A stretch of DNA of 64,000 bases from a bacterium 1XD21-13 (GCA_009917555.1 QZDX01000008.1:62001-126000), one strand, 5' to 3'; numbered from the stretch's first letter, positions 39,105 to 48,814 are shown. The notes: generated by a model from the sequence alone, not told the origin. Numbers and translations: made by a program.

Positions 39105-39879
39105 GGAGAACCTCCTGTTGACTGATCTTGTACAGTACCTCCCGGACAAATGCCTTGTAGTCCAGGGAAGGATTGGAACGTGGAGAGTAGTCATAAATGC
39201 TCTCCCCATGGGCCGGAGCCTCCGCAACGGTTACGCTGGGTCGGATCTGTATCTCAAATACGGAGCTGTTAATCTGGGCAGCAATATTCTCTGCCATCTC
39301 CTTTACCTCACGGGCTAGGATGGTGCGCCGGTTAAACTTCGTCAGTACAATCCCCAGTACGTGGAGGTTGGGATTCACGGACTGCTGTACGGAATTAATG
39401 GTTTCCTTAATCTGTGCCACACCCACAATGCTGAGAATCTCGGCAACCATGGGAATGATCAGATAATCAGCCGCTGCGTAAGCGTTGACTGTCAAAATAT
39501 TGAGGGCCGGAGGCGTGTCGATGATAATAAAATCATACCGGTCCTCTATGGGCATCAGAAGCCGTTTGAGCATCAGCTCTCTTCCAGGCTCATTAAACTC
39601 TAGCTCGGCGCTGCTTAAAAGAATGTTGGAAGTAATGAGATCACAATAATCCGTAGGCTGAATGGCAGCTTCAATGGGGATCTGATATTTAAATACCTCA
39701 TAAATGGTTTTTGAATCTTCGATATCAAGGCCAAGACTGAACCCAAAGTTGCCTTGGGGGTCCAGATCAATGCCAAGTACTTTTTTGCCCTCTCTGGTAA
39801 GTCCGGCTGCCAAAGCACTTGAAGTTGTGGTCTTGCCAACCCCACCCTTCTGATTGGTAAGTGCAATGATTGTAGCCAA
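39088..39879 (-). CDS. ParA/Soj-family ATPase (orphan, no ParB nearby)
   Basis: A 263-residue ParA-type ATPase. It has the deviant Walker A KGGVGKTTTSSALAAGL at about residues 11-25, Walker A' (FIIIDTPPALNILTVNAYAAADYLIIPM), and the Soj-like QIKETINSV region. Such ATPases position DNA, chemoreceptor arrays or flagella by forming ATP-dependent dimers on the nucleoid. No parB or parS-like site is seen. It is transcribed away from fliD and is coupled to a ComFB-domain gene, suggesting a positioning role in motility rather than chromosome partition (inference). The start follows CGGAGGAA. Confidence 0.92.
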   Translation of the reverse strand: MATIIALTNQKGGVGKTTTSSALAAGLTREGKKVLGIDLDPQGNFGFSLGLDIEDSKTIYEVFKYQIPIEAAIQPTDYCDLITSNILLSSAELEFNEPGRELMLKRLLMPIEDRYDFIIIDTPPALNILTVNAYAAADYLIIPMVAEILSIVGVAQIKETINSVQQSVNPNLHVLGIVLTKFNRRTILAREVKEMAENIAAQINSSVFEIQIRPSVTVAEAPAHGESIYDYSPRSNPSLDYKAFVREVLYKISQQEVLHGTQK

Positions 39880-39944
39880 GGTAAATTCCTCCGTTTCTCT
39901 AATTTCTGAAAATCGTTGTCAGTCATAAAAATAAATTCAAGTAT

Positions 39945-39971
39945 TAACTAAAGTATACTATATGCCGATAA
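39945..39971 (+). promoter_or_regulatory. Sigma-28 (SigD/FliA) promoter of fliD
   Basis: -35 TAAC at 39945-39948, 15-bp spacer, and a perfect -10 GCCGATAA at 39964-39971. It matches the flagellar consensus TAAA-N15-GCCGATAA with one mismatch. Confidence 0.78.
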
Positions 39972-40094
39972 ATAAGTACAGAGTAATTTCGAAAATGTAT
40001 AAAAATGAAAGAACGGTTCTGCTCCGGACAGTCCCAAAAGGAAGTGCCACAGGAGAACCGCAGGAAAGAAAAAGAGATAAAAGGAGTGGTTAAT

Positions 40095-42563
40095 ATGGCT
40101 AACATAAGCAGTTTAAGCGGAACTACCAACAGGGCAATGTCAAGCTTAAGAGGCTACGGCGGACTGGCCAGCGGACTGGACAGAGACGAATTGATCGCGG
40201 GTATGACTTCGGGAACACAGACGAAGATTACGAAGCAGCAGCAGGCAAAGACAAAGCTTCAGTGGCAGCAGGAAGCTTATCGGAATATCAGCAATAAGAT
40301 GATCGGTTTTGCTGATAAATATACAGCTACCATGTCCTCCAGCACCAATTTGTTCAGTGATGCTTTCTGGGGATCTGCCAGCACATCGGTTGTTGGAGCA
40401 AACAGCAAGTTTATCAGTGTGATTGGAGCCAATAAGACTGCGGCTGCTAATGTATCTATTCTTGGCGTAAAACAGCTGGCTACGAATACGAAGATAATGT
40501 CCAGCAATAGTGTTTCTGATCGTGTATTGACTACTGGAACCATTACAACTGGCAAACAGGATGTAAGCACAGTGGCAGGAAAGAATCTTCAGTTTACGGT
40601 TGGTGATAAAAATTATTATGTAAGCCTTCCTTATGAGGATGTAGATAAGGGAAAATATGATTCGATTGATTCCGTAGCACAGGCGCTGAAAGAGGCTATG
40701 GATAAGATAGAGGTAAAATATGACAATTCGAAGACGGGTAAGCTTTCCGATTTTGTAGAGGTAGGTGTAAAGGATGGTAATTTGACTCTTGCAGGTAAGG
40801 GCGGAAACAGCGTGAAGCTCAAAGGTGGCACGGCTTTGGAAGCGTTGGGATTTAAGGCCCAGGTTGATGCTACAAAGGAAAATAGTACGGTAAAAGGGCT
40901 GGAGCTTGGAGCCGAAGCAAAGGTTGGATTCAGCCATGAGACAGATGTGGCAGGTAAAAAGTTTGAAGCATGGGAAAAACAGTCATTTGCACAGCGCATG
41001 GGTGGAAAAAGTCTAACCTTTAATTATAATGGCAATAGGCAGAGCATTGAACTTCCTACTCAGGAGGAGATTGAGAAGGCCGAAGCAGCGGGGGAGAGCG
41101 GGCTGAAGTTTTTGGCAGATAAATTACAGGACAGCTTGAATGCTGTTTATGGAAAAAACCGTGTGAAAGTAGAGGTTACCAAAAAAATTAATTCTGATGG
41201 AAATGAGGAAGGTCAGCTTACATTTAAGACTACAACACCGGAGGGCCAGCCGGATAACAGTTCTACTCTTTCCATTGCTGATGGAAGTGCATCTTTGATG
41301 GCGGGCAAAGGCGGTATGGGAATTATTGCTGGGGAATCTAATCGCTTGAACTTGAATACAAGTTTGAAAAATTCAGGATTAGCAGGTTATCCAATCGCTC
41401 CGTCAGGGGATGCTCCAGAAATTGGTGTAGGTGGTAAATATTCTTTAAATATTAATGGAAAGGACATTGAATTTACAGAAGATGATTCACTCTCTACCAT
41501 TATGGATCGGATCAATAAAGCAGATGCAGGTGTGAAAATATCCTATATGTCAACTGCAGATAAGTTTGTAGTGGAGGCTACGGATGGTGGAGCCAGTGGA
41601 GAGGTAAAGCTGTCCGGAAGTGGCGCGATAGCTCTTTTTGGAGAAGAGATTGATTCTACAAAAAAGACGGAAGAAGGAGCAAAAAATGCAGTTACAAAGG
41701 GACAGGATGCTATCGTAGCCGTAAGATATGCTGGTTCTGATGAGATTGTCAATTTGACTCGCGGAAGCAACAGCTTTGACATTGATGGGCTGAGCATTAC
41801 GGTAAAAGGAACTTTTGGAGAGTTTGGTACTGATGGTAAGTTAGTTGACCCGAAGCCCGAAGATGCCGTTACCTTTGAGACTAACGTAAGCAGTGATAAG
41901 ATGGTAAGTGCCATCTCCGATATGGTAAAGGAATATAACGAAATTCTGGAGCTGGTGAATTCTCAGGTGAGCACTCGCCCGGACAGAGATTATTTCCCGC
42001 TGACTGACGAGCAGAAGAAGGAAATGAGCGAGAGCGAGATTAAGCTCTGGGAGGAGAAGGCCAAGGCTGGAATCCTCTTTGGTTCCAGTGAGCTTCGAGG
42101 CTTATCCGATGATTTGAGATGGATGATTGATCCCAAGGATCAGCAGTATATGGCAGAGCTTGGAATCTCTGTATCCAGCAGCTGGCAGGACAATGGCAAG
42201 CTGGTCTTTGACGAAACCAAGTTCAAGGCAGCTTTGGAGAAGGACCCCGATGCAGTAAAGGCAGCCTTCACAGGAGAAAAGGGAATTGCAACCAATCTTA
42301 AGAATACCATGAATAAATATGTAAACACTATGGGAGCAAACAAGGGTATTCTGATTGAGAAGGCAGGCTCTACCAAGGCACCTACCAGCATGCTGAAGAA
42401 TTCCATACAGTCTGAGATAGATGATGTCGATAAGATCTTGGAGAACCTGAAGGCTCGCTTAAAGTCTGAGCAAGACCGTTACATCAGCCAGTTTACACAG
42501 TTGGAGACGCTGATTTCTCAGATGAACTCCCAGAGCAGTTACTTAAGCGGAATGGGCTTCTAG
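40095..42563 (+). CDS. fliD: Flagellar hook-associated protein 2 (filament cap), long form
   Basis: An 822-residue FliD. The N-terminal domain has the signature YGGLASGLDRDELIAGMTSG and a coiled coil (KQQQAKTKLQWQQEAYRNI). The C-terminal FliD_C domain and terminal coiled coil (NSIQSEIDDVDKILENLKARL, then SQFTQLETLISQMNSQSSYLSGMGF) are complete. It caps the growing filament and guides flagellin folding. It is about 300 residues longer than the usual 450-520; the extra length lies in the middle, surface-exposed part. ATG 40095 after AAGGAGTGG is chosen over ATG 40005, which lacks a site. The sigma-28 promoter lies about 125 bp upstream. Confidence 0.93.
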   Translation: MANISSLSGTTNRAMSSLRGYGGLASGLDRDELIAGMTSGTQTKITKQQQAKTKLQWQQEAYRNISNKMIGFADKYTATMSSSTNLFSDAFWGSASTSVVGANSKFISVIGANKTAAANVSILGVKQLATNTKIMSSNSVSDRVLTTGTITTGKQDVSTVAGKNLQFTVGDKNYYVSLPYEDVDKGKYDSIDSVAQALKEAMDKIEVKYDNSKTGKLSDFVEVGVKDGNLTLAGKGGNSVKLKGGTALEALGFKAQVDATKENSTVKGLELGAEAKVGFSHETDVAGKKFEAWEKQSFAQRMGGKSLTFNYNGNRQSIELPTQEEIEKAEAAGESGLKFLADKLQDSLNAVYGKNRVKVEVTKKINSDGNEEGQLTFKTTTPEGQPDNSSTLSIADGSASLMAGKGGMGIIAGESNRLNLNTSLKNSGLAGYPIAPSGDAPEIGVGGKYSLNINGKDIEFTEDDSLSTIMDRINKADAGVKISYMSTADKFVVEATDGGASGEVKLSGSGAIALFGEEIDSTKKTEEGAKNAVTKGQDAIVAVRYAGSDEIVNLTRGSNSFDIDGLSITVKGTFGEFGTDGKLVDPKPEDAVTFETNVSSDKMVSAISDMVKEYNEILELVNSQVSTRPDRDYFPLTDEQKKEMSESEIKLWEEKAKAGILFGSSELRGLSDDLRWMIDPKDQQYMAELGISVSSSWQDNGKLVFDETKFKAALEKDPDAVKAAFTGEKGIATNLKNTMNKYVNTMGANKGILIEKAGSTKAPTSMLKNSIQSEIDDVDKILENLKARLKSEQDRYISQFTQLETLISQMNSQSSYLSGMGF

Positions 42564-42631
42564 TGCGGCATACCATAAGACGTTTTACTCCTTGAGAGTG
42601 AGGCAAAGAAAGGGTAAGAAGTGAAACAGTA

Positions 42632-43003
42632 ATGAATGCAAACGGTTATCAGCAATATAAAACCCAGTCCGTCAACACCATGACGGCCAGTGAGATGCTT
42701 CTTCTGCTGTTTGATGAGCTGGTAAAGAGGCTCACCAGAGCAGAACTGGCATTGGAGGTAAAGGATGAGGAACTGTTTGAACAGTCCGTAACCCGTTCCA
42801 GAGAGATTGTACAGTATTTAAAGGCAACCTTGAATAGAAGCTACCCTATCAGCAGGGAATTGAGCCTTATGTACGACTTCTTTATCTATGAGCTGTCCCG
42901 CATCAGTGCGGGCAGGAATCCCAAGGTGATTGCGGAGCTGAAGGAACTGGTGGAGGAGCTTCGTGAGGCATTCCGGGAAGCCAGCAGAATGCTAAACAAC
43001 TGA
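42632..43003 (+). CDS. fliS: Flagellin export chaperone FliS
   Basis: A 123-residue FliS. It starts NGYQQYKTQSVNTMTASEMLLLLFDELVKRLTRAE split across the first two helices, and ends in the helical bundle ELKELVEELREAFREASRML. It binds flagellin in the cytoplasm to prevent early polymerisation. It lies 68 bp after fliD and 13 bp before a FliT-like gene, the standard fliD-fliS-fliT order. The ribosome site is weak. Confidence 0.94.
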   Translation: MNANGYQQYKTQSVNTMTASEMLLLLFDELVKRLTRAELALEVKDEELFEQSVTRSREIVQYLKATLNRSYPISRELSLMYDFFIYELSRISAGRNPKVIAELKELVEELREAFREASRMLNN

Positions 43004-43016
43004 GGGAGAGGCAAAA

Positions 43017-43421
43017 ATGGCAGATCAGGAATTGTGGATGGAGCTTCTAAAGCAGATGCAGAGGCGTTATCAGTCCGTGAATGAAGTATTTCGTGTGACG
43101 AAGGAGATTGCGGATGTCCTGTCGAGGGATGATCGGGTGGCTGCCCAGATGCTTTTGGGGATGCGCCAGGAGGAGATTGATCATTTAGTAGAAAGCGAAG
43201 AAAAGATATATCTGCTTCTGGAATGTGTGGATCAGCAGGAGCGAGCGAGCATTTTGGCTCTGCTTAAGGGGGAGCGGGAAGCTCTCAGTGATGCCTCCTT
43301 TGAAGAGAAAAAGATCGGGGAGATAGGAAATAATATCCGAAGAAATCTGGAGAAGATTGTGGAATTGGATCGAATGGTCAGTGTGAAGCTGGCTGGGAAG
43401 GATTCGTTTTATCAAAAGTAG
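43017..43421 (+). CDS. Small helical protein, probable FliT-like flagellar chaperone
   Basis: A 134-residue, all-helical, charged protein (MADQELWMELLKQMQRRYQ, DRVAAQMLLGMRQEEIDHL). Sequence motifs are not specific, but length, helical character and position directly after fliS match FliT/FlgN-type chaperones that bind FliD. A clear terminator follows, so it is the last gene of the fliD operon. Confidence 0.65.
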   Translation: MADQELWMELLKQMQRRYQSVNEVFRVTKEIADVLSRDDRVAAQMLLGMRQEEIDHLVESEEKIYLLLECVDQQERASILALLKGEREALSDASFEEKKIGEIGNNIRRNLEKIVELDRMVSVKLAGKDSFYQK

Positions 43422-43438
43422 GCGGGTTTCTGGGAGAA

Positions 43439-43474
43439 AGAAAGGGTGAATTGAAATTCGCCCTTTCTTTTTTT
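43439..43474 (+). terminator. Terminator of the fliD-fliS-fliT operon
   Basis: AGAAAGGGTGAAT (43439-43451) pairs with ATTCGCCCTTTCT (43456-43468) with one T.G pair and a four-base loop, then a T run. Confidence 0.88.
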
Positions 43475-43534
43475 GTGGTTGTATTGTAAAATTTAGGTTG
43501 TGTGAAAGAATGAAGGAAAGAATGAGGAACTGAC

Positions 43535-44281
43535 ATGGCTCAGATCGTGTTTGATCATGTGACAAAGGTATTCGAGCCGGAGGATCTGGTGTTGGAGGAG
43601 ATCTCTTTTCAGATTGAAAAGGGGGAGTTTGTATTTCTGATCGGGAAGAGCGGTGTGGGGAAGTCTAGTATTCTGAAGCTTTTGAGCAGGCAGGAAGAGG
43701 CCAGTGCAGGGAAGATTTTTGTGGATGAGCAGGATATCAGTGCTTTAAAGAAGCGGGAGCTTCCTTATTTTCGTAGAAAATTTGGAATTATGCAGGGGGA
43801 TATGCGGTGCCTGCGGGATCGGAATGTGTATGAGAATCTCTTTTTGGTGATGCGCTCCTGCGGTTATTCTCGGAGGGAGAGCAGGAGGCGGATTGCTGAG
43901 GCCCTGGGTAGGGTGGGGATGGCTCATAAGGCCAAGGCTTTTCCCCAGGAGCTGTCCGTGGGGGAGGAGGCCAGGGTGCTTTTGGCCAGAGCCTTGGTGA
44001 CGGGGCCGGAGATTCTTCTGGCGGATGAGCCTACGGCCAATCTGGACCCGGATGCCTCCTGGGATATGATGAACCTAATCAATGATGTGAATCACCAGGG
44101 GATCACGGTGATTGTCAGCAGTCATTCGGTGGAGCTGGTGAATATTATGCGCAAAAGGGTAATCACCCTGGTGGAAGGGATGCTTGTTTCCGATGAAAAG
44201 AATGCCGGTTACAGCTCAAAGGCTCTGGATATTTTTGAGGAACGGAGGGTTAGGCAGCTTCGGGAGCAAAAAATCAGATAA
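43535..44281 (+). CDS. FtsE-like ABC ATPase, solitary
   Basis: A 248-residue ATPase most like FtsE (VFLIGKSGVGKSSILKLL, FRRKFGIMQGDMRCL, DEPTANLDPDASWDMMNLI). The ABC signature is altered: LSVGEEARVLLARAL replaces the usual LSGGEQQR. No FtsX-type permease gene follows; the neighbours are flagellar. FtsE/FtsX pairs control cell-wall hydrolases at the septum. This copy may work with a distant FtsX or have a different role near the flagellar base (inference). The start at ATG 43535 has weak spacing. Confidence 0.83.
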   Translation: MAQIVFDHVTKVFEPEDLVLEEISFQIEKGEFVFLIGKSGVGKSSILKLLSRQEEASAGKIFVDEQDISALKKRELPYFRRKFGIMQGDMRCLRDRNVYENLFLVMRSCGYSRRESRRRIAEALGRVGMAHKAKAFPQELSVGEEARVLLARALVTGPEILLADEPTANLDPDASWDMMNLINDVNHQGITVIVSSHSVELVNIMRKRVITLVEGMLVSDEKNAGYSSKALDIFEERRVRQLREQKIR

Positions 44282-44307
44282 AAAATAAAAAAAATTCTTG
44301 TTTTTTG

Positions 44308-44334
44308 TTATTTATTTTACTTTCAAACCGATAT
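44308..44334 (+). promoter_or_regulatory. Possible sigma-28 promoter of the second fliD-like gene
   Basis: ACCGATAT at 44327-44334 matches seven of eight positions of the -10 element; the -35 TTAT at 44308 with a 15-bp spacer is weak. It lies 128 bp before the gene. Confidence 0.45.
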
Positions 44335-44461
44335 ATAATATAAGAATAACCAGGGTATTATTCTGCCCATAAGGAAAGGGGCAGTCTGTACACTGGCACT
44401 TGGTATCTTTAAAATAAATCAGTAAGGCTTTTAAGAATAGATTTGAAAGGGGGCAATGGAT

Positions 44462-45763
44462 ATGGCAGTTGGCAGGATTGGTTCATCAATAAGCTATATG
44501 AACTATACATCCTCCATCAATCAGCTTCGTCTGCAGCAGGCGATGAATAATTACCGGGCGACCCGCCAAGCGGTGAAGCCGGTTCAGCGTGTGAACCAGA
44601 CCTACAAGGATTCCAGTCTGAACTTCTTGAAGAATTATAATACCAAGATGACAGATTTGATGCAGTCGGCAAATTCACTGCGGGGGTCCAATTCCGCTGG
44701 TGCGGCCAATACCAAGAAGCTTGGAAGCTCAGACAGCAGTGTTTTGACAGCCACGGAGCGGTTTGGGAACAGCTCGGGACAGAAGCTGTCCGTCAATGTA
44801 AGCCAGGTGGCGAAGGCCCAGATGAACCAGAGCACAGGAGTGAATGCGAAGGCAAAGGCATCCTCCGGTCTCAATTTCAGCATCCGGTCCAAGAATGCAT
44901 CCGGCGGATCGTCAAATGCATTTGTTCGGGTGGATGCCCGCAGGAAAAACGGGGGCTTGAAGACCAACCAGGAGATGCTGGAGGAGGCAGCCAGCCAGAT
45001 CAACCAGGCAAAGAGCGGCGTTCAGGCAAGCGTTGTGGAGAAGGACGGTCAGGTGTCTCTTCAGATTACAGGGAAGCAGACAGGGGAGGGCAATACCTTC
45101 CAGGTAAATGGTGATACGGGGATTGCAAAGGGCTTGAGCAAGACGGCTCAGGAGGCTCAGAATGCCAAGTATACGGTGACTGAGAACGGTGCAAGCCGGA
45201 GCTACATTTCCTCCACCAATGAGATTTCTCTGGATATGGGAAGAATCCAGGCTACACTCAAAAAGGAAGGAACGGCAGAGATTGGTCCTCAGACGGATAA
45301 GGAGCGCATGATCTCCGGCGTGGAGGATTTGGTAAATAATTACAATAAGACGGTGGAGTTCTTAAAGAGCAATTCCAATATGGGCTCCGAGATCAACCGT
45401 CAGCTTCGGAATATGACGAGAAGTCTTGGTTCCGAGCAGTCTCTGGAGATGGCCGGAATTAAGGCCAACAAGGATGGTACACTCTCCTTTGACAGAGATA
45501 AGCTGACAAAGAATCTGGAGAAGGACCCGGATCTGGTTCGTGATGTGATTTCCGGTCGGAACGGGATTGCCCAGGCAGCCTTTGACAGGGGAAGTGCAGG
45601 ACTTCGTGCTAATTCTGCCGGACTGGTGCAGAACAGTGTCAGACAGGTGGAGAGCAGACAGAGCATGGACGGCTATAACTTCATGAATACGTTTTCAAAA
45701 TCAGGTGCGTATAATCTCAATAATTACATGGCCCTTGGGCTGATGATGGATTATTTCGCATAA
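44462..45763 (+). CDS. Second FliD-like flagellar cap protein, short form
   Basis: A 433-residue protein. It lacks the usual FliD N-terminal GLASGLD signature but has a FliD-like middle (SSGLNFSIRSKNASGG, KTNQEMLEEAASQIN) and a FliD_C-like end (ISGVEDLVNNYNKTVEFLKS, GIKANKDGTLSFDRDKLTKN, DPDLVRDVISGRNGIAQ). It may be an alternate cap or a hook-filament junction component. ATG 44462 is chosen because the GAAAGGGGG site ends 8 bp upstream; ATG 44456 is too close. A terminator follows, so it is transcribed alone. Confidence 0.82.
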   Translation: MAVGRIGSSISYMNYTSSINQLRLQQAMNNYRATRQAVKPVQRVNQTYKDSSLNFLKNYNTKMTDLMQSANSLRGSNSAGAANTKKLGSSDSSVLTATERFGNSSGQKLSVNVSQVAKAQMNQSTGVNAKAKASSGLNFSIRSKNASGGSSNAFVRVDARRKNGGLKTNQEMLEEAASQINQAKSGVQASVVEKDGQVSLQITGKQTGEGNTFQVNGDTGIAKGLSKTAQEAQNAKYTVTENGASRSYISSTNEISLDMGRIQATLKKEGTAEIGPQTDKERMISGVEDLVNNYNKTVEFLKSNSNMGSEINRQLRNMTRSLGSEQSLEMAGIKANKDGTLSFDRDKLTKNLEKDPDLVRDVISGRNGIAQAAFDRGSAGLRANSAGLVQNSVRQVESRQSMDGYNFMNTFSKSGAYNLNNYMALGLMMDYFA

Positions 45764-45769
45764 AGGAAT

Positions 45770-45798
45770 AGGGCCGGAGAAGGCGGCCCTTCTTCTTG
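45770..45798 (+). terminator. Terminator after the second fliD-like gene
   Basis: AGGGCCG (45770-45776) pairs with CGGCCCT (45784-45790) around a seven-base loop, followed by TCTTCTTG, a T-rich tail. Confidence 0.7.
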
Positions 45799-45896
45799 TG
45801 TCCGGAAAAGGCGATGGCTTAGGACACAGGAGCGCACTTCACAGAGGCAGAGCCCTGTGAGCTATATTCTTTAATAGGAAGAGAGAGGTTCCTTTG

Positions 45897-47168
45897 ATGA
45901 ACGTATTGCAGCAAGAGCGCCGGTATCTGCTTTTGCTGGTATCGGCAGTCATGAATCAAAAGAAGGTTCCTGTCATGTCGGGAAGTCTGATGCCCTGGGG
46001 AACGATTTACCGGCTTGCGGATACCAGCCAGGTGGCAAATGTATGCTGGCTGGGGATCTTGGGCTTGAGCTCGGAGATCGATAAGTCCGTGAAGGGGATG
46101 TTCTATGAGAGCTATCAGAGGGAGTTGAAAAATGTTTCCACCTACCAGAGCGCGGAGGAGGTATTGCGCTGGCAGTTGGAGCGTAAGCAGATTCATTTTC
46201 TGATTCTGGAGGGTGTGGACCTAAGAGAGCTGTATCCCCAGAAGGAAATGCGGAAGATGGACTGCATCCGGATTCTGGTTCCCAAGGGGGAGCTGCTTCG
46301 CATTGACACCATGATGCGCAGCATGGACTATGAGCCCCAGGAGAATCGGGAGGACGACGGCATTTTATACTATAAAATACCAGGCGTCTTCGTGATGTTT
46401 TATGATAAAATAAAGTTTGTGAATCAGAAGCTGGAGAAGTATTTTGATTCACCGGTGCGCATGTATTCTAAGAAAAAGGGCTACAGGTATCTCCGGTGCT
46501 TTGACAAGGAGGAAGCCTACCTTTACATGGCAGGCAGGGCAGCCAACGATTACGCCCTTGGCAGAGCCACGGTGCGGACGGTACTGGATTTCTGGCTGTA
46601 TGAGAAGGCGCACAAGGAAGAGCTGAACTGGCCCTATGTGGACAAAGTTCTCAAGCGGCATAAGATTTTGGAATTCTCGGAGCGGCTCTTAAAGCTGGGA
46701 GACATCTGGTTTCAAAATGAAATCAGTGACGAGATGGAGATCTACAATGCTATGGAGGCTTACATCCTCTCCAGAGGAGAGCAGGGCAGACAGTTGAGCG
46801 GAAAAATTCTTCCGCTGCTTCAGGATGTGGCGGATTTTTATAAAAGAGACCGGCAGAGAGAATGGATGAAGCGGGAAAAGGAGGCATTGTTTCCTCCCAA
46901 AGATTATATGGAGGGCCTGTTTCCGGTTCTGAAAAAATTCCCATGGCTGTACTCCATGTGCTGTCTGCTTCGGCTTTTTCGCATCTGGTTTTCCAAGGTA
47001 AAGCAGTTTTTTGCCGGAATACGGGATGGGCTTAAGGAAAAGCTGAGGGCAGGAAAGAACCGTGAGAGCGAGCTGTCGGATTCACAGGAAGAAAATGAAA
47101 AAAAGTATAAGGATGGGGTAAGAGATGAAGAATTTGAAGATTTCACAAAAGCTGATCGTTTCGTTTAG
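45897..47168 (+). CDS. Nucleotidyltransferase-fold protein (NTP_transf_5-like)
   Basis: A 423-residue cytoplasmic protein. The region [26 protein letters not shown] resembles the NTP_transf_5 pattern (K-G-x-x-L...YP....R..-D-D-) though with DCI in place of a clear DxD. A following helical domain has [20 protein letters not shown] and [14 protein letters not shown]. Members occur in polysaccharide and natural-product clusters; the substrate here is unknown. Its place between flagellar and chemoreceptor genes could mean modification of flagellin (inference). ATG 45897 follows AGAGAGG. The chemoreceptor gene overlaps its end by 44 bp. Confidence 0.65.
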   Translation: MNVLQQERRYLLLLVSAVMNQKKVPVMSGSLMPWGTIYRLADTSQVANVCWLGILGLSSEIDKSVKGMFYESYQRELKNVSTYQSAEEVLRWQLERKQIHFLILEGVDLRELYPQKEMRKMDCIRILVPKGELLRIDTMMRSMDYEPQENREDDGILYYKIPGVFVMFYDKIKFVNQKLEKYFDSPVRMYSKKKGYRYLRCFDKEEAYLYMAGRAANDYALGRATVRTVLDFWLYEKAHKEELNWPYVDKVLKRHKILEFSERLLKLGDIWFQNEISDEMEIYNAMEAYILSRGEQGRQLSGKILPLLQDVADFYKRDRQREWMKREKEALFPPKDYMEGLFPVLKKFPWLYSMCCLLRLFRIWFSKVKQFFAGIRDGLKEKLRAGKNRESELSDSQEENEKKYKDGVRDEEFEDFTKADRFV

Positions 47169-48795
47169 CACGATTCTGCTGATCAGCATCATTCTGGTGA
47201 TACTCTCCATTACGGCCCTGCGCTCAATTGGGGACAAGTCACATCAGATGTATGAGGGGCCCTTTGTGGCAGCCACGGAAGGCATGAGTGTTGCCGAGAA
47301 GATGTATAATGTATGGGGAAGCCTGAATGCGGCTCTGGTGGAGGAGGATCTGGCAAAATATGCGGATCAGATCAACGCAAGCGCTACGGAGGTAGTTGCA
47401 GGGCTGAATCAGCTTCAGGAGATAGCGGGCTCTTCCTCCGGCTCCATTACCTCACTGCTCAATGAGAGCAGCCAGGCCCAGGCCCTGATCGGGGAGATTA
47501 TGGGACTGATGGAGCAGGGCAAATGGGATGATGCCAGAGTGCTTCTTACGGGAGAGTTCTCTGAGATATTCATAAGAAGCTCCGCTGCTGCAGAGGCAAT
47601 CTACACCGAGGCAAATGAGGCAGCTGAAACCATGAACCGGTCGGTTACCAAAACCACCAACAATTCCTCCATATTTATGCTGGTGTTGCTGGTTGTGGCC
47701 GTTCTGATTGCAATTGCAATTATGGCTGTTCTGATTAAAGGACTGACCCGTCCTATTTATGAGTTGGAGGAGACGGCCAAGGCCATTTCCACCGGTAACA
47801 TTGAGAATACCATTACCTATGAATCAAAGGATGAGCTTGGTGTTCTGGCGGACAGCTTCCGCAGAACCTGCGAAGGACTTTCCGCTGTGATTCAGGACCT
47901 CTCCTATCTGATGAATGAGATGGCAAAAGGGAACTTTGATATCCGCACAAAGGCGGAGAATTTCTACGTGGGAGATTTTCAGCCAATTCTGTCCTCCATT
48001 CGTGAGATGAATAAGAATTTGAGTAATACCCTGCTTCGGATCAATGATGCCAGTGACCAGGTGGCAAGCGGATCGGATCAGGTATCAAGTGGTGCCCAGG
48101 GACTTTCTCAGGGTGCAACGGAGCAGGCAAGCGCCGTGGAGCAGCTTGCGGCTTCCATCAATGATATTTCCACGCAGGTAAAGCAGACCTCTGAGAATGC
48201 GAAGAAGGCCAGCGAACAGGTGGAGAATGCAGGAGCGGATCTTCAGATTTCCAACCAGAAGATGGAGGAAATGATTGCGGCCATGTCCGAGATCAGCGAC
48301 CGTTCCGGCGAGATTGGCAAGATCATCAAGACCATCGAGGATATTGCGTTCCAGACAAATATTCTGGCGCTGAACGCGGCTGTGGAGGCGGCCCGGGCAG
48401 GCAGCGCAGGCAAGGGCTTCGCGGTTGTGGCGGACGAGGTGCGGAACCTGGCTTCCAAGAGCGCGGAGGCGGCACAGAATACTACCCATCTGATTGAAGG
48501 CTCCATGCAGGCGGTGGAGAACGGAACAAGGATTGCGGGAAGCACCGCAGAGGCTCTGATGTCTACGGTGGAGAGCACCAAGAATGCGGTGGAACTGGTG
48601 GAGAAGATTACCCGGGCGGCGGAAAATCAGGCAAATTCCATCCAGGAGATTACCCAGGGCATGGATCAGATCTCCAGTGTGGTACAGACCAACTCCGCAA
48701 CAGCTCAGGAGAGCGCGGCGGCCAGTGAGGAGCTGTCCAGTCAGTCTCAGATGCTCAAGGAGCTTACGAGCCGTTTTACCTTACGAAGAGATTAA
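47125..48795 (+). CDS. Methyl-accepting chemotaxis protein (4HB-type sensor)
   Basis: A 556-residue chemoreceptor. TM1 lies near residues 10-31, a four-helix-bundle-like outer domain of about 150 residues follows, and TM2 is near 185-208. Then come HAMP segments ([26 protein letters not shown] and a following repeat) and a cytoplasmic coiled-coil with the hairpin tip [19 protein letters not shown], and [16 protein letters not shown]. It signals to CheA. It starts inside the preceding gene (GGGGTAAGAG site), suggesting coupled translation. The ligand is unknown. Confidence 0.93.
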   Translation: MKNLKISQKLIVSFSTILLISIILVILSITALRSIGDKSHQMYEGPFVAATEGMSVAEKMYNVWGSLNAALVEEDLAKYADQINASATEVVAGLNQLQEIAGSSSGSITSLLNESSQAQALIGEIMGLMEQGKWDDARVLLTGEFSEIFIRSSAAAEAIYTEANEAAETMNRSVTKTTNNSSIFMLVLLVVAVLIAIAIMAVLIKGLTRPIYELEETAKAISTGNIENTITYESKDELGVLADSFRRTCEGLSAVIQDLSYLMNEMAKGNFDIRTKAENFYVGDFQPILSSIREMNKNLSNTLLRINDASDQVASGSDQVSSGAQGLSQGATEQASAVEQLAASINDISTQVKQTSENAKKASEQVENAGADLQISNQKMEEMIAAMSEISDRSGEIGKIIKTIEDIAFQTNILALNAAVEAARAGSAGKGFAVVADEVRNLASKSAEAAQNTTHLIEGSMQAVENGTRIAGSTAEALMSTVESTKNAVELVEKITRAAENQANSIQEITQGMDQISSVVQTNSATAQESAAASEELSSQSQMLKELTSRFTLRRD

Positions 48796-48814
48796 AAAAA
48801 ATATTTGTTTTCTG

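Noticed and set aside
39105-39227. Upstream extension of the ComFB-domain gene over parA
   Set aside because: ATG 39104 has AGGAGG; the extension has Arg-rich out-of-frame parA sequence.
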